From Prado023 sp963747335 (lineage in GTDB: Bacteria; Actinomycetota; Actinomycetes; S36-B12; CAIYMF01), in assembly GCA_963747335.1 (NCBI GenBank), contig CAVVEV010000001.1, positions 62,001 through 126,000 of the forward strand: a DNA stretch of 64,000 bases. The letters are read 5' to 3'. The notes beneath the pieces were generated by a model. That model ran no database searches, was not told the origin of the DNA, and was given only the letters and a program-made list of their open reading frames with translations. Shown here piece after piece: positions 44,820 through 53,719 of this stretch. The stretch's first letter is position 1; every line of letters begins with the position of its first letter. The translations under genes and the position numbers were made by a program.

Positions 44820-44908
44820 CACGCGCGTCAGCACCCAGCGCAACCGCCGAGCTCGCGTGGGCGGCGGGACCAGCGGTCTCGGGTGACTGACCTGACATGC
44901 TTGGCCGT

Positions 44909-45734
44909 GTGACCGCGGTTGAGCCCGTCCTGCACGCGCGGTCCGCGCGCATGCGCGACGCCCGCCAGCTGCACGGTGGGCAAGTACCGCCGCGCGCGTG
45001 GTCAGTTCCTGGCTGAGGGCCCGCAGGCCGTCCGGGAAGCGCTGGGCGCTGGGGCGGCCGTCGAGGTGTTCGTCGATGAGCAGTGGGAGGAACGGCGCCA
45101 CGAGGTGGTGACGCTCGCGCTCGCCGTGGGGATCCCCGTGCACGTCGTGGAACCAGCGGGGTTCGCCGGGCTCGTCTCCGCCCAATCCCCGCAGGGGGTT
45201 GTTGCCGTCTGCTCGTGGGACCCGAGCACGCTCGCCGACCTGGTGGCGATCGAGGGACCGGGCCAGGTCGTGCTGGCCCATGAGATGTCCGACCCGGGCA
45301 ACGCCGGCGCCCTGATCCGGGTCGCTGATGCGGCGGGCGCCCTCGGGGTGGCGCTCTCGGATCGCAGCGTCGACCTGACGAATCCCAAGTGCGTCCGCGC
45401 CACGGCCGGCTCGCTGTTCCACCTCCCGGTCGTCGCGGCGGGGGACACCCTCGTCGCGATCGGGGCGCTGCGGGACACCGGCTTCCGGGTCCTGGCCGCC
45501 GACGTCACGCCCGAGTCGGTGGACCTGTTCACCGCCGAGCGGGATGGACTCCTGGCGGGGCGGATCGCCTGGGTGTTCGGCAACGAGGCGCACGGGCTGC
45601 CCGCGGAGGTCCTGGCAGCCGTCGACCACGTGGTGCGGATCCCCATCCTCGGGAGTGCGGAGAGCCTGAACCTTGCGACCGCTGCTGCCGTGTGCCTGTA
45701 CAGCCATGCCCGGCTCATGCAGCAGCCCCGATGA
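44909..45734 (+). CDS. TrmH/SpoU-family RNA 2'-O-methyltransferase, one frameshift
   Basis: A predicted 274-residue SPOUT methyltransferase, the usual neighbour of rplT and pheS in actinobacteria (tsnR-like). The N-terminal substrate-binding part has GKYRRARGQFLAEGPQAVRE. The knotted catalytic part has AHEMSDPGNAGALIRVADA, WVFGNEAHGLP and IPILGSAESLNLATAAAVC, the SAM-binding loops. One extra G in 44978-44980 breaks the frame 70 bases after the GTG. A weak CATGCT box 7 bases upstream suggests a leaderless start. It overlaps the amylase gene by 4 bases. Confidence 0.84.
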
Positions 45735-47362
45735 GGACATCACGGGGCCTGGGCGCCACGGTCGCCGCCCTCGTCCTGTGCGGCGCGGTCACGGCGTGCA
45801 CCTCGAGTTCCGCGGAGGAGCCCCCGAGCCCCTCGCAGACCGCGCCGGCCAGTCCCTCGACCGCCCCAGCTGCCCAGGCTTGGTGGGACGACCGCACGTT
45901 CTACGAGATCTTCGTCCGCTCGTTCTCGGACTCGAACGGCGATGGGATCGGCGACCTGCGGGGCGTCATCGACAAGCTGGACTACCTCAACGACGGCGAT
46001 CCGACCTCCACGACCGACCTCGGGGTCACCGGCATCTGGCTGATGCCGATCTTCGCCTCGCCGAGCTACCACGGGTATGACGTCACCGACTACCGGTCGG
46101 TCAACCCCCAGTACGGCACGACCGAGGACCTCAAGGAACTGCTCGCGGGGGCTCACGAGCGGGGGATCAACGTGATCCTCGACCTCCCGCTGAACCACAC
46201 CTCGACCGACCATCCGTGGTTCCAGTCGAGCCGGCTCGGGCCGGGTGACCGCGCCGACTGGTACGTGTGGCGGGATGGGACGTCTGATGAGACCGGGCCC
46301 TGGGGCCAGCGGGTCTGGCACGCCGACGGCGCCCGCTCGTACCTCGGGGTCTTCTGGGAGGGGATGCCCGACCTGAACCTGCGCAACGCTGCGGTGTCAG
46401 CGGAGATCGAGGACATCGCCCGGTACTGGCTCGACCAGGGGGTCGACGGGTTCCGGCTCGACGGAGCCCAGCACCTGGTCGAGGAGGACGGCGTCTACGC
46501 GAACACCGCGGCCAACAAGGACTGGCTCACCGGCTTCAACGAGTTCGTGAAGTCGGTTCGGGCCGATGCGCTGCTCGTGGGGGAGATCTGGACCAGCTCG
46601 ACCATCAGCAGCTCCTACGTCCCCGACCAGGTGGACCTCGCGTTCGACTTCGACACGGCTGATGCCGCCTCGTCGCTGGCGTCGTCCGGGTCGGCGGACG
46701 CGCTGCTCTCCGCCGCGGAGAGCAACCTGAGCAAGTACCCGGACTGGCAGGTCGGGGTCTTCTCGGACAACCACGATCGCGATCGCCTGGCCTCCCTCGC
46801 CCCGGATGATCCGGGTCGCCTGCGGCTGATCGCGACGTGGCTGCTGACGGCGCCCGGTGTGCCGTTCGTCTACTACGGCCAGGAGATCGGCCTGCCCGGC
46901 CAGAAGCCCGATGAGCAGATCCGAACGCCGTTGCCGTGGACCGGCGACGGCCCGTCCGCCGGATTCTCGACGGCCACCGCATGGGAGCCGCTGCAGCCGG
47001 GTTGGCAGCAGCGCAACATCGCCGCCCAGCAGGCCGATGCGGGATCCCTCTGGAACCAGTACGCCCAACTGGTCTCCGTCCGCAATGCCACCCCCGCCCT
47101 GCGGACCGGCGACTTCACGACACTCGACGTGGCCGACCCCGGATTCGCCTACATGCGCTCGCTGGACGACCAGCAGGTCCTGGTGGTGGGAAACGCCAGC
47201 GGGCAGCCACTCGACGGGCTGACGGTCACGCTGCCGGACGGGACGCCGCCGGGGGCGTGGACCTCCTTGTACGGCCCAGAGGTCGCCCAGCCGGTCGGGT
47301 CCACCTACCAACCCCTCGCGACGCTGGAGCCCTGGCAGACCGTGGTGCTCGCGCGTGGGTGA
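45731..47362 (+). CDS. GH13 alpha-amylase-family lipoprotein
   Basis: A 543-residue extracellular glycosidase. A lipobox VTAC places the lipidated Cys at 23, followed by a Ser/Pro/Ala linker. The GH13 barrel starts at WWDDRTFYEIFVRSF and includes region I DLPLNHTS, region II DGFRLDGAQHL (nucleophile Asp), region III LLVGEIW (acid/base Glu) and region IV FSDNHDRDR. It probably hydrolyses alpha-glucans or maltooligosaccharides at the cell surface. The ATGA overlap with the methyltransferase shows it has been inserted into a conserved housekeeping order. Confidence 0.9.
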   Translation: MRTSRGLGATVAALVLCGAVTACTSSSAEEPPSPSQTAPASPSTAPAAQAWWDDRTFYEIFVRSFSDSNGDGIGDLRGVIDKLDYLNDGDPTSTTDLGVTGIWLMPIFASPSYHGYDVTDYRSVNPQYGTTEDLKELLAGAHERGINVILDLPLNHTSTDHPWFQSSRLGPGDRADWYVWRDGTSDETGPWGQRVWHADGARSYLGVFWEGMPDLNLRNAAVSAEIEDIARYWLDQGVDGFRLDGAQHLVEEDGVYANTAANKDWLTGFNEFVKSVRADALLVGEIWTSSTISSSYVPDQVDLAFDFDTADAASSLASSGSADALLSAAESNLSKYPDWQVGVFSDNHDRDRLASLAPDDPGRLRLIATWLLTAPGVPFVYYGQEIGLPGQKPDEQIRTPLPWTGDGPSAGFSTATAWEPLQPGWQQRNIAAQQADAGSLWNQYAQLVSVRNATPALRTGDFTTLDVADPGFAYMRSLDDQQVLVVGNASGQPLDGLTVTLPDGTPPGAWTSLYGPEVAQPVGSTYQPLATLEPWQTVVLARG

Positions 47363-47393
47363 ACGAGCGGTCGGGCCCCCTGCTCGGCGCCGG

Positions 47394-47399
47394 TAGACT
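47394..47399 (+). promoter_or_regulatory. -10 box of pheS-pheT
   Basis: TAGACT lies 37 bases before the pheS ATG, leaving a short leader with a GGAAGG ribosome site. No T-box structure fits in this space. Confidence 0.42.
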
Positions 47400-47435
47400 C
47401 GCGCCCCAGCACCCACAGTCCCTCCGGAAGGCACC

Positions 47436-48545
47436 ATGTCCGCCCCGAACAAGTCCTACGACCCCGTCGAGGTGAGCGCCCTGTCCGACGACGCCGTCGC
47501 GGCTGCGCAGTCCGCTGCCCTCACGGCCATCGCCGGCGCCGCCGACCTCGACGCCCTGAAGTCGGTCCGCCTCGAGCACGCCGGCGACCGCTCGCCGCTG
47601 GCGCTGGCCAACCGCGAGATCGGCGCACTGCCCCCGGCTGCCAAGGCTGAGGCCGGCAAGCGCGTGGGCATGGCCCGAGCCGCGGTCAAGAGGGCGCTCG
47701 AGGAGCGCGAGGTCGTCCTGGCCGCCGAGCGCGACGAGCGGGTGCTCGTCGAGGAGGCCGTCGATGTCACGCTGCCGGCCGACCGTCGCCCGCGTGGGGC
47801 GCGCCACCCGCTGACCACCCTCATGGAGCGTGTCGAGGACGTCTTCGTCGCGATGGGTTACGAGGTGGCCGAGGGCCCCGAGGTCGAGGCCGAGTGGTTC
47901 AACTTCGACGCCCTGAACATCGCCCCGGACCATCCCGCACGGACGATGCAGGACACGTTCTTCGTCGGCTCGCCGAACAGCGGCGTGGTCCTGCGCACCC
48001 ACACCTCCCCGGTGCAGGTCCGCTCCATGCTCGACCGGGAGCTGCCCATCTACGTGATCTGCCCGGGCCGGGTCTACCGGACCGACGAGCTCGACGCCAC
48101 GCACACGCCGGTCTTCCACCAGGTCGAGGGCCTCGTCGTCGACGAGGGCATCACGATGGCCGACCTCAAGGGCACGCTCGATCACTTCGCCTCGGCCATG
48201 TTCGGAGCCGGGCTGGTCACCCGCCTGCGCCCGAGCTACTTCCCCTTCACCGAGCCCAGCGCCGAGGTCGACCTGCAGTGCTTCGTGTGCCGCGGCGCCT
48301 CGGTCGGCGACCCGGCGAACCCCTGCCGGACCTGCTCATCGGAGGGCTGGATCGAGTGGGGCGGCTGCGGCATGGTCAACCCGCGGGTCCTCACCGCGTG
48401 CGGCATCGACCCCGATCGCTACACCGGATTCGCGTTCGGCATGGGCATCGAGCGGACCCTGATGTTCCGTCACGGCGTCACCGACATGCGTGACATGGTC
48501 GAGGGCGACGTCCGGTTCACGGCCGCGTTCGGCTCGGAGGTCTGA
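47436..48545 (+). CDS. pheS: Phenylalanyl-tRNA synthetase alpha chain
   Basis: A 369-residue class II synthetase subunit. An N-terminal coiled coil (about 15-95) binds tRNA. The catalytic core has GARHPLTTLMERVEDVFVAM, NFDALNIAPDHPAR, RTHTSPVQVRSM (motif 2 region) and GMGIERTLMFRHG (motif 3). It forms an alpha2-beta2 enzyme with PheT, encoded 4 bases downstream. Confidence 0.96.
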   Translation: MSAPNKSYDPVEVSALSDDAVAAAQSAALTAIAGAADLDALKSVRLEHAGDRSPLALANREIGALPPAAKAEAGKRVGMARAAVKRALEEREVVLAAERDERVLVEEAVDVTLPADRRPRGARHPLTTLMERVEDVFVAMGYEVAEGPEVEAEWFNFDALNIAPDHPARTMQDTFFVGSPNSGVVLRTHTSPVQVRSMLDRELPIYVICPGRVYRTDELDATHTPVFHQVEGLVVDEGITMADLKGTLDHFASAMFGAGLVTRLRPSYFPFTEPSAEVDLQCFVCRGASVGDPANPCRTCSSEGWIEWGGCGMVNPRVLTACGIDPDRYTGFAFGMGIERTLMFRHGVTDMRDMVEGDVRFTAAFGSEV

Positions 48546-48549
48546 GGTC

Positions 48550-51069
48550 ATGCGCGCACCCATGAGCTGGATCCGTCAGTACGTCGAGGTCCCCGCCGAA
48601 CAGACCGGCCGTGACGTCGCCGCCCGGTTGATCGCCGCGGGTCTGGAGGTCGAGACCGTCGAGGTCCTCGGCGCCGAGGTCACGGGGCCGCTGGTCGTCG
48701 GCCGGGTGGACTCCATCGAGGAGCTCACCGAGTTCAAGAAGCCGATCCGGTTCTGCCGGGTCGAGGTCGGCGCAGGCAACGGCGAGGTGCTCGACGGGGT
48801 CACGACCTCCGAGCGCGGGATCATCTGCGGGGCGAGCAACTTCGTCGCCGGCGACCTCGTCGTGGTGGCGCTGCCCGGTGCGGTGCTGCCCGGTGGGTTC
48901 GCGATCGCCACGCGGCCCACCTATGGGCGGGTCTCCGACGGGATGATCACCTCCGAGCGCGAGCTCGCGCTCGGCGACGACCACAACGGGATCATCGTGC
49001 TGCCCGCGGGCTCGGCCGCCCCCGGCGACTCCGGGTACGAGGTGCTCGGCCTCGGTGACGAGGTGCTCGACATCGCCGTGACCCCGGATCGGGGCTACGC
49101 CCTGAGCATCAGGGGCATCGCCCGCGAGGTCGCGACCGCCTACGGGCTGCCGTTCGCCGACCCCGCGCTGGTCGACCCGGAGGCGATGCTCCCGCCGCCA
49201 TCGGGGGATGCCCCGCACGGCGCCTCCATCGCTGACTCGTCTGCCGCCGATCGCTTCGTCCTGCGCTCGATCGCCGGCCTGGACCCGAATGCCCCCAGCC
49301 CGCAGTGGATGCGGCGCGCGCTGGTCGCGTGCGGGATGCGCCCGGTCTCCCTGGCCGTGGACGTCACCAACTACGTGATGCTCGAGCTCGGCCAGCCGCT
49401 GCACGCCTTCGACCGGGCGAAGCTGTCCGGGCCGCTGACCGTCCGCCGCGCGAGCGCGGGGGAGCCCCTGGAGACCCTGGACCACGTGAAGCGGACGCTC
49501 AGCGCCGACGACGTCGTGATCGCCGAGCCGAGGGGCCCGCTGGCACTCGCCGGTGTCATGGGCGGCCTGGAGTCCGAGATCGACGACGACTCGCATTCGG
49601 TGGCCGTCGAGGCCGTGCACTTCTCCGCGCATGCCATCGCGCGGACGTCGCGCCGGCACAAGCTGTCCAGCGAGGCGTCGCGCCGCTTCGAGCGCGGTGT
49701 CGACCCCGAGCTGCCGGCCATCGCCTCAGCCCGCGCCGCGGCGCTGCTGATCGAGCTCGGAGGTGCCACCTATGTCGGCACCTCCCGGGTCGACGCGGTG
49801 ACCCCCATCGAGCCCGTCGCGATCCCCGCGGACCTGCCCGAGCGGCTCTCGGGCCTGCCGATCTCGGCCGACCGCGCCATCACGCGGCTGGAGTCCGTGG
49901 GGGCCACCCTCACGGTCGAGGGCACCACGCTGGTCGTGACGCCGCCGTCCTGGCGACCCGACCTGACCGACCCCGCTGACCTCGTCGAGGAGGTCGTCCG
50001 GCTCGAGGGCTATGAGAACCTGCCCTCGACCCTGCCGCGGGTCCGCGCCGGCTACGGACTGACCGCCGGCCAGCGCCAGCGACGGCGCGTCGGACGCGCC
50101 CTTGCCGCCTCTGGGCTGGTCGAGGTCCTGAACTACCCGTTCGTCGGGGGCCAGGACCTCGAGGCGCTCGGCATCACGGCAGACGACCCGCGCGCGGCGC
50201 TCGTCGAGCTGGCCAACCCGCTGTCCGACGAGGCGCCGTCCATGCGCACCACCTTGCTGCCGGGGCTGGTGGCCGCTGCACGACGCAACCTCAGCCGCGG
50301 TGCCGCCGAGGTGGCCATCTCCGAGGTGGGGTTGGTGTTCCGTGGGGCGGGGACCGGGCGCTCCGTCGAACCACCGCGCCCGTCGGTCACCGGCCGTCCC
50401 AGCGACGCCGACGTGGCTGCCCTCGAGGCGCTGCTTCCCGAGCAGCCCCGCCACGCCGCCGGCATCCTCGCCGGTGAGCGGGACCGCGCCGGATGGTGGG
50501 GTGCGGGCCGCCCGGCCGACTGGTCCGATGCGATCGGGGTCGTGCGGGACCTCGCCGGTGAGTTGGGCGTCACCCTCGACGTCGTCCCGGGTTCGGTCGC
50601 CCCCTGGCACCCGGGCCGTTGCGCCGCGGTCTCGGTCGGCGATCGGGTCATCGGGCACGCCGGTGAGCTGCACCCCCGGGTGATCGAGTCACTCGGCCTC
50701 CCCTCGCGCACCGCCGCGTTCGAGATCGACCTCGATGTGCTGCTCGCCGCTGCCCCAGTGACGGCGACTGCCCCCGTGTTCTCGACGATGCCGGTCGCCA
50801 AGGAGGACCTTGCGGTCGTCGTTGCTGATGACGTTCCGGCCGAGTCCGTGCGCCAGGCGCTCGTCCAGGGGGGCGGCGAGCTCCTCGAGAGCGTCCGGCT
50901 CTTCGACACCTACTCCGGCGAGCAGGTGGGCACCGGGCGCACGTCGCTGGCGTTCGCCCTGCGGATGCGAGCCCCGGACCGGACCCTGTCGGCTGCCGAG
51001 GTTGCCGAGGTCCGGCAAAGCGCCCTGGCGGCGGCTGAGCAGCAGTGCGGGGCGGTCCTGCGAGCCTGA
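48550..51069 (+). CDS. pheT: Phenylalanyl-tRNA synthetase beta chain
   Basis: An 839-residue subunit. It begins MRAPMSWIRQYVEVP, with an EMAP-type tRNA-binding domain (about 40-155, CGASNFVAGDLVVVALPGA), the B3/B4 editing domain (VDVTNYVMLELGQPLHAFD), B5 (about 410-480), the class II-like core and a C-terminal anticodon-binding FDX-ACB domain (VFSTMPVAKEDLAVVV). The ATG at 48550 is preferred to an upstream GTG because it gives the conserved N-terminus. Confidence 0.96.
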   Translation: MRAPMSWIRQYVEVPAEQTGRDVAARLIAAGLEVETVEVLGAEVTGPLVVGRVDSIEELTEFKKPIRFCRVEVGAGNGEVLDGVTTSERGIICGASNFVAGDLVVVALPGAVLPGGFAIATRPTYGRVSDGMITSERELALGDDHNGIIVLPAGSAAPGDSGYEVLGLGDEVLDIAVTPDRGYALSIRGIAREVATAYGLPFADPALVDPEAMLPPPSGDAPHGASIADSSAADRFVLRSIAGLDPNAPSPQWMRRALVACGMRPVSLAVDVTNYVMLELGQPLHAFDRAKLSGPLTVRRASAGEPLETLDHVKRTLSADDVVIAEPRGPLALAGVMGGLESEIDDDSHSVAVEAVHFSAHAIARTSRRHKLSSEASRRFERGVDPELPAIASARAAALLIELGGATYVGTSRVDAVTPIEPVAIPADLPERLSGLPISADRAITRLESVGATLTVEGTTLVVTPPSWRPDLTDPADLVEEVVRLEGYENLPSTLPRVRAGYGLTAGQRQRRRVGRALAASGLVEVLNYPFVGGQDLEALGITADDPRAALVELANPLSDEAPSMRTTLLPGLVAAARRNLSRGAAEVAISEVGLVFRGAGTGRSVEPPRPSVTGRPSDADVAALEALLPEQPRHAAGILAGERDRAGWWGAGRPADWSDAIGVVRDLAGELGVTLDVVPGSVAPWHPGRCAAVSVGDRVIGHAGELHPRVIESLGLPSRTAAFEIDLDVLLAAAPVTATAPVFSTMPVAKEDLAVVVADDVPAESVRQALVQGGGELLESVRLFDTYSGEQVGTGRTSLAFALRMRAPDRTLSAAEVAEVRQSALAAAEQQCGAVLRA

Positions 51070-51143
51070 TCGACCCCGACGCCGACCCGTTGCCCCATCA
51101 GTTCGTCGCTCGTTGCTCCTCACATCGGCCCCCGGTACGGCAC

Positions 51144-51149
51144 TACGAT
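51144..51149 (+). promoter_or_regulatory. -10 box of the DUF1707 gene, apparently leaderless
   Basis: TACGAT lies 6 bases before the GTG at 51156. Confidence 0.5.
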
Positions 51150-51155
51150 TCCCGG

Positions 51156-51722
51156 GTGGCATCGCTCTCCGTCTGGGACGAGTTCGCCTTCGACCCCCGC
51201 AGCCCCCAGTACGGCGGGCTGCGGGCCTCGGATGCCGACCGTGAGGTCATCCACCGCGCGCTGGGCGGCGCGTACGCCGACGGGCGACTCACCCGTGAGG
51301 AGTTCGACCAGCGAAGCGACGCCGTCCTGAGCGCCAGGACCCTTGCGGAGCTCCCCGCCCTCATCTCCGACCTGGTCCCGGTCGCAGGGGTTCCCGGGCG
51401 AGTCCCCGCCACCACCGAGGACGCCGCCGCCCTCCAGGCCCGAGCGGTCGCGGCGTACCGATCGGACGTCCGGGAGGCGGCCTGGGGGTTCGTGTCAGCC
51501 TCGATCATCTGCTGGGTGATCTGGGGGGTGACGTCCGGAGGGGGAGGCTTCCCCTGGCCGGTCTTCGTGATGCTGGGCACCGGCCTGCACCTCCTGCGCC
51601 TGCTCGTGATGCGCGGCAACGAGGTCGAGGAGCAGCGCAGACGGTTGGAACGCAAGGCGCGCACGGCACTGGAGAAGCAGAAGCAGCGGGAACTCGAGCC
51701 GGGAGGTGACGACGAGTCGTGA
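51156..51722 (+). CDS. DUF1707 membrane protein
   Basis: A 188-residue protein. The N-terminal DUF1707 domain (about 20-70) has RASDADREVIHRALGGAYAD and GRLTREEFDQRSDAVLSAR, a SHOCT-like helical unit. A pair of membrane helices follows at about 105-155 (FVSASIICWVIWGVTSGG and FVMLGTGLHLLRLLV), then a basic coiled-coil tail. Such proteins are common in actinobacteria and no function is proven. The GTG at 51156 fits a leaderless promoter. Confidence 0.82.
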   Translation: MASLSVWDEFAFDPRSPQYGGLRASDADREVIHRALGGAYADGRLTREEFDQRSDAVLSARTLAELPALISDLVPVAGVPGRVPATTEDAAALQARAVAAYRSDVREAAWGFVSASIICWVIWGVTSGGGGFPWPVFVMLGTGLHLLRLLVMRGNEVEEQRRRLERKARTALEKQKQRELEPGGDDES

Positions 51723-51871
51723 TCGGCGATCCGGGCCATGCGTCGGGCGCGTGCGGGACGTAGGGTCGCGGCCAGAGCAGTTCCACACCGTGTGGCGGGT
51801 TCAGCCGGCCCACGCGGCCCGGCGCTACGCGTGGCACGTCCCTGACCACGCCTGTGAGATGGAGGAGCGAC

Positions 51872-52633
51872 GTGCAGGACATGCCCGTGGCCATGATCAC
51901 CGGCGCGTCCCGGGGAATCGGCCGAGCGCTCGCTGAGGACCTCCTGGTGCGCGGCTGGCGGGTGGCCGCCCTGGGCCGCAACGTCGAGCTCCTGTCCGGG
52001 CTGGCGGGCGCATCCCCTCCTGATCAAGTCCTGCCGCTGGTCGCGGACGTCACGGATCGCACCGCGATGGCCCAGGCGGTCGCAGCACTCCTCGCCATCT
52101 GGCGCACGCCGGACCTCGTGGTCGCCAACGCCGGATCCCTCACCGCGGTGGGCCCGACCTGGGCCGCTGATCCCGACCAGTGGTGGCACGACATGGAGGT
52201 CAATGTCCGCGGTGTCTTCACCACGATGCGCGACGTCGTCCCCGCGATGGTGGAGCGGGGCAGCGGCCGGGTGATCGTGGTGGCGTCCGGGATGGGCCGG
52301 TACCCCTCGCCGTGGACGTCCGCGTATGGGGCGAGCAAGGCGGCTGCGGCGCACCTGGCGTCGTCGGTGGCCGCGGAGCTGGCGGGCACTGGTGTGTCGG
52401 TCTTCGCGATCAGCCCCGGGATGGTGCACACGGACATGACTCGGTGGTCCGACGCCCTCATCACCCATCGGCCCGACCTCGCTCGGATGCCCGAGTCGGC
52501 GTACCTACCGGCGTCCGCGGCCGCCCAGCTCGTCGCCGACCTGGCCAGCGGGCGCTTCGATGCCCTGAGCGGCCGGTTCATCCACGTCCGCGACGACCGT
52601 GAGGGGCTGCTGGCCAAGGCCCGGGCCGGCTGA
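51872..52633 (+). CDS. Short-chain dehydrogenase/reductase
   Basis: A 253-residue SDR enzyme. The NAD(P)-binding motif TGASRGIGRALAEDL is at about residue 8, NAG in VVANAGSLTAV, the catalytic serine in VIVVASGMG and YxxxK in AYGASKAAAAH, so the active site is complete. The arginine after the first glycine motif and R in LGRNVE hint at NADPH. The GTG at 51872 is chosen for its GGAGGA site 6 bases upstream. Substrate is unknown; it is probably transcribed separately from the arg operon. Confidence 0.85.
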   Translation: MQDMPVAMITGASRGIGRALAEDLLVRGWRVAALGRNVELLSGLAGASPPDQVLPLVADVTDRTAMAQAVAALLAIWRTPDLVVANAGSLTAVGPTWAADPDQWWHDMEVNVRGVFTTMRDVVPAMVERGSGRVIVVASGMGRYPSPWTSAYGASKAAAAHLASSVAAELAGTGVSVFAISPGMVHTDMTRWSDALITHRPDLARMPESAYLPASAAAQLVADLASGRFDALSGRFIHVRDDREGLLAKARAG

Positions 52634-52654
52634 CAGCCTGGAGGGGAGGGGTGG

Positions 52655-52678
52655 TGCGTATCCGTATATGCGTATACT
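52655..52678. promoter_or_regulatory. ArgR operator candidate overlapping the argC -10 box
   Basis: TGCGTA-TCCG-TATATGCGTATACT contains the core ATATGCGTATACT shared exactly with the argG upstream region. TATACT (52673-52678) is a consensus-like -10 exactly 6 bases before the argC GTG, so an ArgR-arginine complex bound here would block transcription of a leaderless mRNA. Confidence 0.65.
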
Positions 52679-52684
52679 CGCCCC

Positions 52685-53719
52685 GTGACCTTCACCGTAT
52701 CCATCGCTGGGGCCTCCGGGTATGCCGGGGGTGAGTTGCTGCGCCTGGTCCTCGCGCACCCCGAGCTTGGGCTCGGTCCGTTGGCGGCCGGGAACCGCGC
52801 CGGCCATGCGGTGACCGCGACCCATCCGCAGCTCGTGTCGTTGGCCGGCCGGAGTTTCGTCCCCACCGATGCCGACACCCTCGCCCAGGCGGACCTCGTG
52901 CTGATGGCGCTGCCGCACGGCGAGTCCGCGGCGCTCGTCTCGGCCCTGCCGACCGAGCTGCCGATCGTCGACCTGGGGGCGGACTTCCGCCTCGCCGACG
53001 GCAGTGCGTGGGACCGGTACTACGGCAGCTCGCCGCACGCGGGCGCGTGGCCCTACGGCCTGCCCGAGCTCCCGGGGCAGCGTGAACGCCTCGCCGATGT
53101 CACGCGCGTGGCGAACCCGGGCTGCTACGCCACGGCGGTGGCGTTGTCCCTGGCACCGCTGCTGGCCGCCGGTCTGGTGGAGCCGGCCGACATCGTGGCG
53201 GTGGCGGCGTCGGGAACGTCCGGTGCTGGGCGCAAGGCCACCGAGTCCCTTCTCGGCAGCGAGGTCATGGGCTCCATGAGCCCGTACAAGGTGGGCGGGG
53301 TCCACCAGCACACCCCCGAGATGGAGCAGGCCCTGAGCGCCGCGGCGGGGGAGCCGGTGACGATGCTGTTCACCCCCACTCTGGCCCCGATGCCCCGCGG
53401 GATCCTCGCGACCTGCACCGCCCGGACTGTTCCGGGGGTCGATGAGGGGACGCTGCGCGACGCCCTGCACGCGGCCTACGACCCGGAGCCGTTCGTCCAC
53501 GTCCTGCCGTCCGGGCGGATGCCCAGCACCGCAGCGACACTCGGGTCCAACAGTGTGCACCTGCAGGTCGCCCGCGACCCGCACTCCGGGCGCACGACGG
53601 TCATCGCGGCCGAGGACAACCTGGTGAAGGGCGCTGCCGGCCAGGCTCTGCAGAACGCCAACCGGATCCTCGGCCTCCCCGAGGCCCTCGGCCTCCCTGT
53701 GAACGGAGTCGCCCCATGA
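52685..53719 (+). CDS. argC: N-acetyl-gamma-glutamyl-phosphate reductase
   Basis: A 344-residue enzyme for step three of arginine synthesis. It has the nucleotide-binding SIAGASGYAGGELLRLVL, the catalytic Cys147 in VANPGCYATAVAL, and VKGAAGQALQNANRI near the end. The GTG start carries a consensus-like -10 exactly 6 bases upstream, indicating a leaderless mRNA. It opens the argCJBDR operon and overlaps argJ by 4 bases. Confidence 0.96.
   Translation: MTFTVSIAGASGYAGGELLRLVLAHPELGLGPLAAGNRAGHAVTATHPQLVSLAGRSFVPTDADTLAQADLVLMALPHGESAALVSALPTELPIVDLGADFRLADGSAWDRYYGSSPHAGAWPYGLPELPGQRERLADVTRVANPGCYATAVALSLAPLLAAGLVEPADIVAVAASGTSGAGRKATESLLGSEVMGSMSPYKVGGVHQHTPEMEQALSAAAGEPVTMLFTPTLAPMPRGILATCTARTVPGVDEGTLRDALHAAYDPEPFVHVLPSGRMPSTAATLGSNSVHLQVARDPHSGRTTVIAAEDNLVKGAAGQALQNANRILGLPEALGLPVNGVAP

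Noticed and set aside
47363..47435. T-box leader before pheS
   Set aside because: The intergenic space is too short and has no T-box sequence.
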